A stretch of 64,000 nucleotides of DNA, taken from Flavobacteriaceae bacterium. Lineage in GTDB: Bacteria > Bacteroidota > Bacteroidia > Flavobacteriales > Flavobacteriaceae. The position numbers and the translations under genes were made by a program. Each line of letters opens with the position of its first letter. The stretch's first letter is position 1. A model generated the notes under the pieces. It worked only from the letters and a program-made list of their open reading frames with translations, searched no databases and had not been told where the DNA came from. This document shows positions 27,146-34,873 of the stretch, piece by piece. The DNA lies in assembly GCA_028284005.1 (NCBI GenBank), contig JANQSO010000001.1, forward strand, positions 62,001-126,000, read 5' to 3'.

Positions 27146-29635
27146 ATGATACGCTATATTATCCTTTGCCTGTTCGTTCTTTCAGTAACAGGCTGCAACC
27201 ACCCTTCAGAAAAAGAAATACCTCAAAATTCCGAAGAGAAAATTGAAAAACGTCCCCACGACCTTATGTTCATGCAACGTGCCTATCCAACCGGTGAACT
27301 AAAGACCGATGCTTACGCGAAAGCAATTCAGTGGAAAAAGAACGAAGCAAAACGTAACAATGTCGCGGTCTGGGAATTTTCGGGCCCAACCAATGTTGGC
27401 GGTAGGATTAGCGATATCGAAATTCCATCCACCCAGGGGCAAACCTATTATGTAGGTGCCGCTTCGGGAGGGATCTTCAAGACCATAGATGCGGGAGCCA
27501 GTTGGACCCCGATCTTTGACAGTGAGGAAGTACTGTCTATTGGAGATATCGAGATCTCAAAGAACAATAATGACCTTATCTGGGTTGGAACCGGAGAAGT
27601 AAACGCCGGTGGCGGCTCTCTGGCCTATGACGGAAACGGAATGTATAAAAGTACAGATGCCGGACTTACCTGGGAAAGTAAAGGACTGCCGGATGTGGGA
27701 AGCATTGGGAAGGTACTGGTCGATCCTAATGATGACAATACTGTTTTTGTAGGTGCGATGGGCCCCCTTTTCAGAAATGACAGCAATAGGGGAGTATACC
27801 GGTCTACGGACGGAGGTGATACCTGGGAGCAAAAACTGTTTGTAAGTGACTCTACCGGAGTGATCGATATGGTGATCCATCCAAACAATAGCGATATAGT
27901 ATACGCGGCGAGTTGGGAGCGTATCCGCAGGCCCAACAGAAGGCAATACGGAGGCGAAACCTCACGGATCTACCGTTCTACGGATGGTGGTGATAACTGG
28001 GCAGAACTAACCGTTGGTTTGCCAAGTGCCCCTTCGGAAAAAGGACGTATAAGTATTGATATTGCTCAATCCAATCCGGATGTATTGTATGCAAGATATG
28101 CAGATGCAAACGGAAGCATCCAGGGAGTGTACCGTACGGCTAACGGAGGTGATTCCTGGACACAGGTGAATTCAAGTCAGTTGACCAATGTAGGATTTCA
28201 CTGGTGGTTTGGAGGTGTCTTTGTGGACCCAACCGATGAGAACACCCTTTACAATGTAGACTTTGTAGTAGAGAAATCTACAGATGGCGGAAACAACTGG
28301 TTCACTGCCTTTCCGAATGTACATGTAGATCAGCATGCAATGGCCTTTAATGCCATGGTTCCCGGAGGTGTGCTTCTTGGGAATGACGGCGGACTTTATA
28401 AAAGTACCAACGACGGAGTTTCTTCTACCAAAGATGTTTCTTTACCGATCACACAATTCTATGAAGTGCATGTAGATGCTCAAAATGCCAATAAATTCTA
28501 TGGCGGGTCACAAGACAACAGTATCATCCGTACTACCACAGGAGGCTTAGCTGATTGGTCCTATGTATATGGAGGAGATGGCTTCCAGGCTATCGTGGAC
28601 CCTACAGATACCAATGTTATTTACGGAATGTCACAAAATGGGAATATGGGTAAATCCATTAACAATGGTGCAAGCTTTGACCAGGTGGCCGGTGGATTTG
28701 GCCGTAATAACTGGAACACACCTATCGCTTTGGATCCGTTCAATCCGCAGACCGTATATTATTCGGGGCACCAGTTGTACCGTTCTACAGACGGAGCTGC
28801 AAACTGGAATTCCATAAGTCCGGACCTGACAAATGGCTCGGGAGGAGGAAACCTAACCTTTGGAACCATCACCTGTATTAGTGTATCTCCTATACATACG
28901 GATACTATCTATGTGGGAACAGACGACGGGAACGTTTGGGTGACACAGGATGGAGGAACCAACTGGACAAAGATATCAGATTCCCTGCCTAACCGTTGGG
29001 TAACCGGAGTACTGGCATCACGGGACGATATCAATGGGGTATATGTGACCTTCTCCGGGTACCGTTATGGTACAGACGACGGGCATGTGTACAGAAGTTT
29101 GAACAACGGTACTTCCTGGACCAATATATCCAATAACCTTCCGGATATTCCCATCAATGATATTGAAAAGGATGTGAATGGAAACCTGTACCTGGCAACC
29201 GATATTGGAGTGATGGCTTCCGGTAACGAAGGCTTTTCATGGGAAGTGATGGGAGACAATATGCCTGCCGTGGTGGTGACCGATCTGCATATCCATGAAG
29301 GAACACAATTCATCTATGCGGGAACCTACGGACGTTCCAGTTATAAACTGAATTTAAATGATGTACTACTGGGAACCGAAGAAACTGCATTTAACGCTGA
29401 GGTTGTACTGCATCCTAATCCGGCTTCGGAATATGTAAAAATAGCATTGCCGGAAACTTCAGTAAACACAACGATTGCAATCTATGACCAATTGGGAAGA
29501 CAGGTCCTTCAGCAACATTTTTCAGAAACAAGAGGAGAGCTTCAGATCGCTGTGGATGCGATTCCGCAGGGCGTGTATTTTGTAAAAGTGAAGCAGGGAA
29601 ATAAACAAACCACTAAAAAGTTACTTGTAAGGTAA
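27146..29635 (+). CDS. VPS10/BNR-repeat lipoprotein with type IX sorting tail
   Basis: The 829-residue protein has a lipoprotein-like start (LFVLSVTGCN). Residues 70-740 are made of repeated YRSTDGGDTWEQ-type BNR/Asp-box motifs (ASGGIFKTIDAGASWTPI, MYKSTDAGLTWESKGLP, VYRSTDGGDTWEQKLF, IYRSTDGGDNWAELTVGLP and others), which form the propellers of sortilin-like and glycosidase-related proteins. The end (VLHPNPASEYVKIALPE, IPQGVYFVKVKQGNKQTTKKLLVR) is a type IX sorting domain. Having both a lipobox and a sorting tail is unusual. Surface location likely, activity unknown. Confidence 0.85.
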   Translation: MIRYIILCLFVLSVTGCNHPSEKEIPQNSEEKIEKRPHDLMFMQRAYPTGELKTDAYAKAIQWKKNEAKRNNVAVWEFSGPTNVGGRISDIEIPSTQGQTYYVGAASGGIFKTIDAGASWTPIFDSEEVLSIGDIEISKNNNDLIWVGTGEVNAGGGSLAYDGNGMYKSTDAGLTWESKGLPDVGSIGKVLVDPNDDNTVFVGAMGPLFRNDSNRGVYRSTDGGDTWEQKLFVSDSTGVIDMVIHPNNSDIVYAASWERIRRPNRRQYGGETSRIYRSTDGGDNWAELTVGLPSAPSEKGRISIDIAQSNPDVLYARYADANGSIQGVYRTANGGDSWTQVNSSQLTNVGFHWWFGGVFVDPTDENTLYNVDFVVEKSTDGGNNWFTAFPNVHVDQHAMAFNAMVPGGVLLGNDGGLYKSTNDGVSSTKDVSLPITQFYEVHVDAQNANKFYGGSQDNSIIRTTTGGLADWSYVYGGDGFQAIVDPTDTNVIYGMSQNGNMGKSINNGASFDQVAGGFGRNNWNTPIALDPFNPQTVYYSGHQLYRSTDGAANWNSISPDLTNGSGGGNLTFGTITCISVSPIHTDTIYVGTDDGNVWVTQDGGTNWTKISDSLPNRWVTGVLASRDDINGVYVTFSGYRYGTDDGHVYRSLNNGTSWTNISNNLPDIPINDIEKDVNGNLYLATDIGVMASGNEGFSWEVMGDNMPAVVVTDLHIHEGTQFIYAGTYGRSSYKLNLNDVLLGTEETAFNAEVVLHPNPASEYVKIALPETSVNTTIAIYDQLGRQVLQQHFSETRGELQIAVDAIPQGVYFVKVKQGNKQTTKKLLVR

Positions 29636-29653
29636 ACAAATAAATTTTCAGGT

Positions 29654-30871
29654 ATCAACTATTCAGAAACCATAACATGGTTGTTTGCGCAACTACCCAT
29701 GTACCAGCGTGTGGGGAAGCAAGCGTATAAGGCCAACCTGGACAATACCATAAAGCTTGCCGGCTATTTGGGGAACCCCGAAGAGCATTTTAAAAGCATC
29801 CATGTGGCAGGGACCAATGGGAAAGGATCCTGCAGCCATATGCTGGCTTCGGTTTTGCAGGAAGCAGGCTATAAGGTTGGGTTGTATACCTCGCCCCATT
29901 TAAAGGATTTCAGGGAACGCATCAGGATCAACGGAAAGCCCATTTCCAAACGAAGTGTTTCCGGTTTTGTATCCAGACACAAAGCTTTTTTCGAAGCCAA
30001 TGAACTGTCTTTTTTTGAAATGACCGTGGGACTGGCCTTTGATCATTTTAAGAAAGAAAAGGTAGATATCGCTGTTGTGGAAGTAGGGCTGGGAGGCAGG
30101 CTGGACAGTACCAATATCATTAGTCCGGAAGTGGGGGTCATTACCAATATCGGACTCGACCACACGCAATTCTTAGGAACCACTTTAACCGAAATTGCTA
30201 TAGAAAAAGCCGGAATCATAAAACCGGGTATTCCGGTGGTAATAGGGGAGACCCAAGCTGAAACCCGATCTATATTTGAGAAGATCGCTAAAGAAAGGGG
30301 AGCGCCCATTTATTTTGCTGAAGCGGAAATAGTTGCGGAGTATAAAACAGATCTGTTGGGAAGTTACCAGCAGAAGAATAAGAGAACCGTTTTGGCTGCT
30401 TTACAGGTCTTGAAAAAGATAGGCTGGAAGCTACCGGAAGCTGCCATTGAGAACGGATTGCAAAAAGTAGTTGCAAATACGGGGCTGTTGGGACGTTGGC
30501 AGGTATTGGGTGAGAAACCGAAGATAATCTGTGATACGGCACATAACCGTGAAGGGTTGACGATGGTACTGGAGCAATTACAAAACGAACCCTTTGAGAA
30601 ATTGCATGTGGTCTTAGGCATGGTGAACGATAAGGAAGTAAGCAATATACTATCGTTATTTCCCAAAGAAGCCACCTATTATTTTTGCAGGCCGGATGTA
30701 CCCAGGGGACTTTCGGAAGGAATTTTAGCAGAAAAAGCAGCCTTGTCCGGACTAAAAGGAGAGGTGTACAAAACAGTTAAATTGGCGTACCGGGCAGCGG
30801 TAAAAAATGCGTCGAAGAACGACTTAATTTACGTGGGAGGAAGCACGTTTGTAGTGGCTGAAGTTTTATAA
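29654..30871 (+). CDS. folC: folylpolyglutamate/dihydrofolate synthase
   Basis: FolC adds glutamate to folates (and to dihydropteroate). Core motifs are HVAGTNGKGSCSHMLASVLQ (P-loop), LYTSPHLKDFRERIRING, VVEVGLGGRLDSTNII and VITNIGLDHTQFLG. The usual flavobacterial N-terminus MNYxETLxWLFxQLPMYQR is present here as INYSETITWLFAQLPMYQR, but the codon at the Met position (29654) is ATC. In-frame alternatives are TTG at 29681 and ATG at 29699, which drop nine or fifteen conserved residues. I set the start at the ATC by homology and flag it as uncertain. Confidence 0.9.
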   Translation: MNYSETITWLFAQLPMYQRVGKQAYKANLDNTIKLAGYLGNPEEHFKSIHVAGTNGKGSCSHMLASVLQEAGYKVGLYTSPHLKDFRERIRINGKPISKRSVSGFVSRHKAFFEANELSFFEMTVGLAFDHFKKEKVDIAVVEVGLGGRLDSTNIISPEVGVITNIGLDHTQFLGTTLTEIAIEKAGIIKPGIPVVIGETQAETRSIFEKIAKERGAPIYFAEAEIVAEYKTDLLGSYQQKNKRTVLAALQVLKKIGWKLPEAAIENGLQKVVANTGLLGRWQVLGEKPKIICDTAHNREGLTMVLEQLQNEPFEKLHVVLGMVNDKEVSNILSLFPKEATYYFCRPDVPRGLSEGILAEKAALSGLKGEVYKTVKLAYRAAVKNASKNDLIYVGGSTFVVAEVL

Positions 30872-30889
30872 CATTTTTTGAATTATTTG

Positions 30890-30920
30890 TTTGTGTTATA
30901 TAAAAACTAGCTTATATTTG
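30890..30920 (+). promoter_or_regulatory. tRNA promoter
   Basis: TTTG at 30890-30893 and TATATTTG at 30913-30920, separated by 19 bases, match the Bacteroidota -33/-7 consensus closely. The tRNA starts 17 bases after the -7 box. Confidence 0.8.
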
Positions 30921-30936
30921 CATCCGCTAACTGCAA

Positions 30937-31011
30937 GGGCGCGTAGCTCAGTTGGTTCAGAGCACTTGGTTTACACCCAAGGGGTCAGGGGTTCGAATCC
31001 CTTCGCGCCCA
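30937..31011 (+). tRNA. tRNA-Val (anticodon TAC)
   Basis: Acceptor GGGCGCG pairs with CGCGCCC, followed by discriminator A. The D arm is TAGCTCAGTTGGTTCAGAGC-like, the anticodon loop is CTTGG-TTTACAC-CCAAG with TAC, and the T arm has GGTTCGAATCC. The CCA end is not encoded. It shares a region with a second tRNA-Val. Confidence 0.96.
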
Positions 31012-31012
31012 C

Positions 31013-31043
31013 AAAAAATCCCGAAAGTACTTTCGGGATTTTT
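31013..31043 (+). terminator. intrinsic terminator between the two tRNA genes
   Basis: AAAATCCCGAAAG and CTTTCGGGATTTTTT form a stem with a tiny loop (TAC shared) followed by T6. It implies that the second tRNA needs its own promoter or read-through. Confidence 0.85.
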
Positions 31044-31072
31044 TATTTTGTATATATTTATTCGGGAATTTA

Positions 31073-31147
31073 GGGTCATTAACTCAGTTGGTTCAGAGTG
31101 TTACCTTGACAGGGTAGAAGTCACTGGTTCGAATCCAGTATGACCCA
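31073..31147 (+). tRNA. tRNA-Val (anticodon GAC)
   Basis: Acceptor GGGTCAT pairs with ATGACCC, then discriminator A. The anticodon arm is TTACC-TTGACAG-GGTAG with GAC, and the T arm has CTGGTTCGAATCCAG. Together with the TAC isoacceptor it covers valine codons. CCA is not encoded. Confidence 0.93.
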
Positions 31148-31158
31148 CATCAAGCACC

Positions 31159-31187
31159 ATCCCGGCGCAATTGCGCCGGGATTTTTA
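31159..31187 (+). terminator. intrinsic terminator after the second tRNA
   Basis: A perfect 24-base palindrome centred on CAATTG (half-site ATCCCGGCGCAA) followed by TTTTTATTTT. It closes the tRNA unit just before the tandem repeat array. Confidence 0.92.
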
Positions 31188-31262
31188 TTTTGCATAACCC
31201 CAAGCGTTGCTTGAGGGTTAAAGGAAAATAAAAATACTGTAATACGCATAGGCGTATTAGGG

Positions 31263-31325
31263 ATGGTATTTGCAGTAGCGGGTTTACTCTGGATCACGCG
31301 AGTAATCCAGTACAGAGAGTTTTAA
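31263..31325 (+). CDS. repeat unit 1: 20-residue hydrophobic reading frame
   Basis: ATG to TAA frame of 20 codons: MVFAVAGLLWIT then RVIQYREF, a single membrane-helix-like peptide with a charged tail. A 7-bp hairpin (31241-31258) ends four bases before the ATG and could hide the ribosome site. Small hydrophobic tandem peptides behind hairpins recall type I toxin families (Ibs, Ldr), but no antisense RNA was shown, so translation is not proven. Confidence 0.35.
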   Translation: MVFAVAGLLWITRVIQYREF

Positions 31326-31365
31326 AGGAAAATAAAATATTGTAATACGCATAGGCGTATTAGGG

Positions 31366-31428
31366 ATGGTATTTGCAGTAGCGGGTTTATTCTGGATCAC
31401 GGCAGTAATCCAGTGCAGAGAGATTTAA
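31366..31428 (+). CDS. repeat unit 2: 20-residue hydrophobic reading frame
   Basis: Same layout as unit 1 (hairpin of the AATACGC type, four-base gap, ATG), with sequence MVFAVAGLFWIT then AVIQCREI. Relative to unit 1 an indel occurs upstream of the hairpin, but none between ATG and stop. Possible minigene. Confidence 0.35.
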   Translation: MVFAVAGLFWITAVIQCREI

Positions 31429-31466
31429 AGAAAAATAAAAATCCTTATGAGCGGAAGCTCATTGGG

Positions 31467-31646
31467 ATGGTATTTGCAGTAGCGGGTTTGTTCTGGATCA
31501 CGGCAGTAATCCAGTGCAGAGAGTTTTTAAAGGAAAATAAAAATACTGTAATACGCATAGGCGTATTAGGGATGGTATTTGCAGTAGTGGGTTTACTCTG
31601 GATCACGCCAGTAATTCAGTACAAAGAGTTTTTAAAGGAAAATTAA
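31467..31646 (+). CDS. repeat units 3-4: fused 59-residue reading frame
   Basis: In unit 3 the stop codon of the shorter units is lost (TTTTTA for TTTTAA), so the frame runs through the A-rich lead and the next hairpin into unit 4. The product would have two membrane helices (MVFAVAGLFWITAVIQ and GMVFAVVGLLWITPVIQ) joined by a Lys/Asn-rich linker, repeating every 35 codons. It uses the GGAA-loop hairpin (31447-31462) before its ATG. An upstream GTG at 31413 would lengthen it but is unlikely. Confidence 0.4.
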   Translation: MVFAVAGLFWITAVIQCREFLKENKNTVIRIGVLGMVFAVVGLLWITPVIQYKEFLKEN

Positions 31647-31748
31647 AACCCTTATGAGCAAAAGCTCATTGGGATGGTATTTGCAGGGGTAATTTTTGAA
31701 ATCATGAATCCACCAAACTCATACCACTCAAAAGCTCCACAACTTAAT

Positions 31749-31946
31749 TCACTTTTTCCTCCTTTGGGCGACAGGATACAATTTTACTTTTACATCTTGC
31801 AGTTCACTTTTTAATTTCTTGTTGGCTTGCTCTATAAGCTCGTTTTGTAGTTTTATGATCCTTAGCAGGTCGTGTATGGCCTCCAGGTTTGCCAGTTGTG
31901 CGTACACCAATTCTTGTAGATCGGCTTTGGTATATCTTTTGCTCAT
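31749..31946 (-). CDS. small coiled-coil protein
   Basis: A 65-residue protein from the ATG at 31946 (a longer frame begins 12 codons upstream). It is predicted to be one long amphipathic helix (LQELVYAQLANLEAIHDLLRII ... LIEQANKKLKSELQDVKVKL) with a basic end (RRKK). No family recognised. It diverges from the xre gene; the AT-rich gap between them holds a hairpin AAGCAT/ATGCTT at 32042-32059. Confidence 0.55.
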   Translation of the reverse strand: MSKRYTKADLQELVYAQLANLEAIHDLLRIIKLQNELIEQANKKLKSELQDVKVKLYPVAQRRKK

Positions 31947-32041
31947 GAATGTGTTGTTAAGTTCAAAAAAGGTCTTTATCAATTAAAAATATGCTATAAA
32001 AGCACTACAAGTTACTAAAAAATTATAAAAAGAATATTAAA

Positions 32042-32059
32042 AAGCATAAAATAATGCTT
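32042..32059. promoter_or_regulatory. inverted repeat upstream of the xre gene
   Basis: AAGCAT and ATGCTT separated by AAAATA, in the AT-rich gap 31947-32108 between divergent genes. A candidate operator for the XRE regulator; not tested. Confidence 0.3.
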
Positions 32060-32108
32060 AATAATACTTTATTGTTTTAATATCTTAGTGTGTCTCATAA
32101 CTCCCCGT

Positions 32109-32315
32109 ATGAAAAAAAGAATGTATAACAGGATCAAAGCGGTTCTTGCTGAAAAGGACAGAACCAATAATTGGCTCGCTGAAAAACTTAGTATGAATCG
32201 GACAACGGTTTCCAAATGGTGCAGGAACGAAATGCAACCGAGAATAGAAACGCTTTTTCAAATTGCCGAAACCTTAGAGGTAGATGTAAGGGAGTTGCTT
32301 GTATCTACTCAATAG
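32109..32315 (+). CDS. XRE-family HTH regulator
   Basis: A 68-residue protein (ATG at 32109, second Met of the open frame) that is almost entirely a Cro/cI-type HTH domain: NWLAEKLSMNRTTVSKWCRNEMQPRIETLFQIAETLEVDVRELL. Similar stand-alone regulators occur with restriction-modification, toxin or mobile elements. Its last codons and the following 100 bases are repeated, in decayed form, at 46365-46508, and the cassette array begins about 125 bases downstream. Confidence 0.85.
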   Translation: MKKRMYNRIKAVLAEKDRTNNWLAEKLSMNRTTVSKWCRNEMQPRIETLFQIAETLEVDVRELLVSTQ

Positions 32316-32412
32316 ATCAATTGCTTTATTGGTCCTTTAAAAATAATTACATTGGATAAGGATGCAAAAGTTTAATGAAAACCATCACCAGTATACTTAT
32401 TTAGTGGCATAA
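32271..32412 (+). repeat. array leader repeat, copy A (xre 3' end plus downstream)
   Basis: Includes the last codons of xre (ELLVSTQ-stop) and the run GATCAATTGCTTTATTGGT, TAATTAC, AAAAGTTTA and TATTTAGTG. Copy B, 14.1 kb to the right, matches these features in the same order at roughly three bases in four by eye. Copies A and B bracket most of the cassette array. Confidence 0.7.
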
Positions 32413-32449
32413 TGATGTATAATACATCAGTATATCCTAGTTGTGTGCA
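32411..32449 (+). repeat. site S0: array-start half-site
   Basis: Only the right half of the site family is recognisable (ATCAGTATATCCTA then GTTGTGTGCA at 32440-32449). The last ten bases are the exact reverse complement of TGCACACAAC at 35856-35865. It could be a degenerate attC or an attI-like entry point. Confidence 0.5.
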
Positions 32450-32477
32450 ATTATGAAAAACTAACAAACTTTAAAAA

Positions 32478-33707
32478 ATGAACGTAACAGATTTACTAAA
32501 AAAAGCAACAAAAAATATTACAATTATTGGAGTTTGTGGAATTTCAGACGAAATTGTCAAATTCTTGAATGAAAAAGATGAGCAATTATCTATCACAATT
32601 CTATGCGAATCTGATAACTACATTTTTAATAAAGCTATTCTTTCCGATAATAATCATTCACAGCAAAGAATATCATTCTCAGATTATAGATTTGAGCTTA
32701 ATAGAATCACGAGTGAGTTAGCTGATAAATATTCTAATGACGATAGTGTTGAAATCAAAATATCATATGTCGAAATACCTAAAAGAACTATAATTGTTGA
32801 CTCTCAATTCTACACAAGTGAATGGGTAATTGTGCCTGATACAGAATATAAGCTTGTGGATAAAAATTCTGAACTAGAATTAAGTATTAACAACTATGTC
32901 ACATTATTAAACGAAAAAGAAGTTGGACAAAAATTTTTAGCACCTTATAAAAACGAAAAAGGAAAAATTATTGAAACAATTGAACTTTTTGATGAAGATA
33001 GGATTAGACGTGGAGTTTTTCCAAGAAGTGCTTTTTATGATACAGACTTTATTAAACTTGTTGTTTGGGTTTATATTTTCGACAGAAAAGGACGACTATT
33101 AATTCACAAGCGAGCCGACAATGCAAAAGACAACAGAAGTATGTGGGACAAATCTGTTGGAGGACACGCTGATTACTTAAATGATATTGATACTTCTAAA
33201 ACTGTACCTAGAGAGGTAATAGAGGAATTAGTGACTGATGAAAATGTTGGTTCAACTTTTATTAAAACAAATGATGATGATGTTATATTTCTTGGAGAAT
33301 GGCGTCCTGATAAAAGAATATCAAATCCATTCAAAGAGATAGAAAATTATAAAAATAATTGGGTTTATTTTCGTATGCCTAAGTATGAACGAACATCTTC
33401 CCCAAGAATACTTCCTGATGGTACACAAAAAAATAATGAGGTTATTGCAGATACATATCTCTTTTTGTTATCTGATGATATAGATTCTGACAAAATCTCT
33501 GAGTTTAAAAATTCCAGTTACAAACTTCTTTATCCTAGAGAAGTTAAAAATGCAATAGAAAATAGTAAATCTGGAAAAGAAGATTTGAATTTTGATGGTC
33601 TCGAAGATTTAAAATTTTCACCCGACTTAAACTATACTTTTAATAGTAAGCTTCGTTATGAATTGGAACAATTCTCAAATTATATAAAGGCTTACTTTAA
33701 TGGGTAG
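32478..33707 (+). CDS. Nudix-domain protein heading a four-gene operon
   Basis: A 409-residue protein. Residues about 180-330 form a Nudix fold (FIKLVVWVYIFDRKGRLLIHKRA, then a Nudix box beginning GGHADY at about residue 228 and ending PREVIEELV). The box has the REVIEEL half but a non-standard first half. The first 170 residues are a separate alpha/beta domain (NITIIGVCGISDEIVKFLNE) with no family that I recognise. Nudix enzymes hydrolyse nucleoside diphosphate-linked compounds. The end overlaps the next gene by eight bases, so coupling with the three kinase-like genes is likely. Strongly AT-rich. Confidence 0.75.
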   Translation: MNVTDLLKKATKNITIIGVCGISDEIVKFLNEKDEQLSITILCESDNYIFNKAILSDNNHSQQRISFSDYRFELNRITSELADKYSNDDSVEIKISYVEIPKRTIIVDSQFYTSEWVIVPDTEYKLVDKNSELELSINNYVTLLNEKEVGQKFLAPYKNEKGKIIETIELFDEDRIRRGVFPRSAFYDTDFIKLVVWVYIFDRKGRLLIHKRADNAKDNRSMWDKSVGGHADYLNDIDTSKTVPREVIEELVTDENVGSTFIKTNDDDVIFLGEWRPDKRISNPFKEIENYKNNWVYFRMPKYERTSSPRILPDGTQKNNEVIADTYLFLLSDDIDSDKISEFKNSSYKLLYPREVKNAIENSKSGKEDLNFDGLEDLKFSPDLNYTFNSKLRYELEQFSNYIKAYFNG

Positions 33708-34305
33708 AATAATTACACTAACAGGTCCTTCTCAATCAGGCAAAAGCACAGCAAAAGATTTCTTCCTTAAACACAGTCATAAAGAGGGAGAAGAAGATGG
33801 ATGGTACTACCCTATATCGATTCCTAAATATAATACTAGAAAACCAAGAAAAGACGACAAGCCCGATGAAGTAATTAGTAGAAAGGTATTACCGAAAAAA
33901 TGCGATTTAGTATATCAACAATATGATGTTCGCTATGGTTTTTCATCAAAAGATTTATTAAAAAAATTACAAGAAGGTTTTATCTGTCTTATCGTAATCA
34001 ACGATGTCAGAACGATTAGTGAAGTGAAAAGAATTTTTGGTAAACTATGCAAGTCTATCTATCTACATCGACAAGCTATATCAAAAGCTGACTTCATTGC
34101 AGAAGCAAAAAAAAGAGGGAACAACGATGATAAAATGATTGAAAAGCGCATAAAGAAGGCAGAAGCTATTTATCGTATTTATATTGAAAATATAGACTTA
34201 TTTGATAATGTGCTTTTAAATTCTAGTAATGAAGAGAACTTAGAGGCACAAATAATTAAAGTTATTGAATCTCTTAACATTAAAAATCAACACTATTTCA
34301 AGTGA
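33700..34305 (+). CDS. guanylate-kinase-like P-loop protein 1
   Basis: A 201-residue protein with the layout of guanylate kinases: a Walker A GPSQSGKST at about residues 9-17, a YNTRKPR segment matching the GMP-binding TTRxPR loop near 45, and YGFSSK matching the YGTS-type loop near 85. The last third is a helical C-terminus. It overlaps the Nudix gene by eight bases. The Walker A is standard, unlike the two paralogues that follow. Substrate unknown; an unusual nucleotide or a non-nucleotide target is possible. Confidence 0.75.
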   Translation: MGRIITLTGPSQSGKSTAKDFFLKHSHKEGEEDGWYYPISIPKYNTRKPRKDDKPDEVISRKVLPKKCDLVYQQYDVRYGFSSKDLLKKLQEGFICLIVINDVRTISEVKRIFGKLCKSIYLHRQAISKADFIAEAKKRGNNDDKMIEKRIKKAEAIYRIYIENIDLFDNVLLNSSNEENLEAQIIKVIESLNIKNQHYFK

Positions 34306-34871
34306 AAAGCAAATCAAAAATAGTTATTGTGGTTGGAACGCCTGGTTCTGGTAAAGACATCTTAATACAAGCTGTTAATGATATGGGTTCTTTTCACGCT
34401 GTTATAGTACCTAAACACACATCAAGAAAAAGAGAAAGTGATGATGGGAATGAAATGATTTGCTGTGATGATAAAGATTACGATTTAAAAAATTGTGATA
34501 TCATTTATGACAATTATGGGACAAAATATGGAGTAAAGTCTAAAAAGTTGTGGGAAGGTGTGAAAAATGAAACTATACAAGTTGTAGTCATTAGTAATAT
34601 AAAAGCTATAAATCAAATTATTTCAATTTTTCAAAAAAATGTAATTGTTGTCTTCGTTCATTCAGATATGAATAAGGAAGAATATAGAAAAGAACAATTG
34701 GCTTTAGGTAAATCAGAAGAGTACATAAACAGTAGATTTGGAAAGTTTGAAAAGGCTTATGGAATTTATAGAGAAAACTTTAATCTTTTTAATCACGTTT
34801 TAATTTTCTCTAATTCACCAGAAGATTTATTTGACCAATTATTTAGATTATTTAATTATTATCAAAACTAA
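34302..34871 (+). CDS. guanylate-kinase-like P-loop protein 2
   Basis: The GTG at 34302 overlaps the previous stop (GTGA), giving 189 residues. The P-loop is GTPGSGKD: the Ser/Thr that normally binds magnesium is an Asp and no Thr follows it. HTSRKRE near residue 43 and YGTKYGV near 75 keep the guanylate-kinase pattern. This may be a kinase with altered metal use or a nucleotide-binding regulator. It is the second of three paralogues. Confidence 0.72.
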   Translation: MKSKSKIVIVVGTPGSGKDILIQAVNDMGSFHAVIVPKHTSRKRESDDGNEMICCDDKDYDLKNCDIIYDNYGTKYGVKSKKLWEGVKNETIQVVVISNIKAINQIISIFQKNVIVVFVHSDMNKEEYRKEQLALGKSEEYINSRFGKFEKAYGIYRENFNLFNHVLIFSNSPEDLFDQLFRLFNYYQN

Positions 34872-34873
34872 AA

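Larger units (their letters stand above)
31196..31690 (+). repeat. tandem array of ~103-bp hairpin-plus-minigene units
   Basis: This gene-poor stretch after the tRNAs holds five units (last one truncated), with equivalent ATGs at 31263, 31366, 31467, 31572 and 31674. Each unit has an A-rich lead (AAAGGAAAATAAAAA), a hairpin, a 4-base gap (AGGG or TGGG), an ATG, a hydrophobic frame and CAG-(T/G)(A/G)C-AGAGAG. Two stem types occur at the same place: AATACGC/GCGTATT and ATGAGC/GCTCAT (loops GGAA or AAAA), so the stem is kept while its sequence changes. A further hairpin (AACCCCAAGC / GCTTGAGGGTT, one bulge) precedes the first unit at 31196-31219. Repeats are directly adjacent without unique spacers. 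Confidence 0.85.

Noticed and set aside
31413-31646. Single 77-residue gene in the tandem repeat
   Set aside because: It needs a GTG inside unit 2's reading frame; the equivalent ATG of unit 3 at 31467 follows the hairpin and is more likely if anything is translated.
31196-31690. Possible CRISPR array after the tRNA genes
   Set aside because: The repeats are about 103 bp and directly adjacent with no unique spacers, and no cas gene is nearby.
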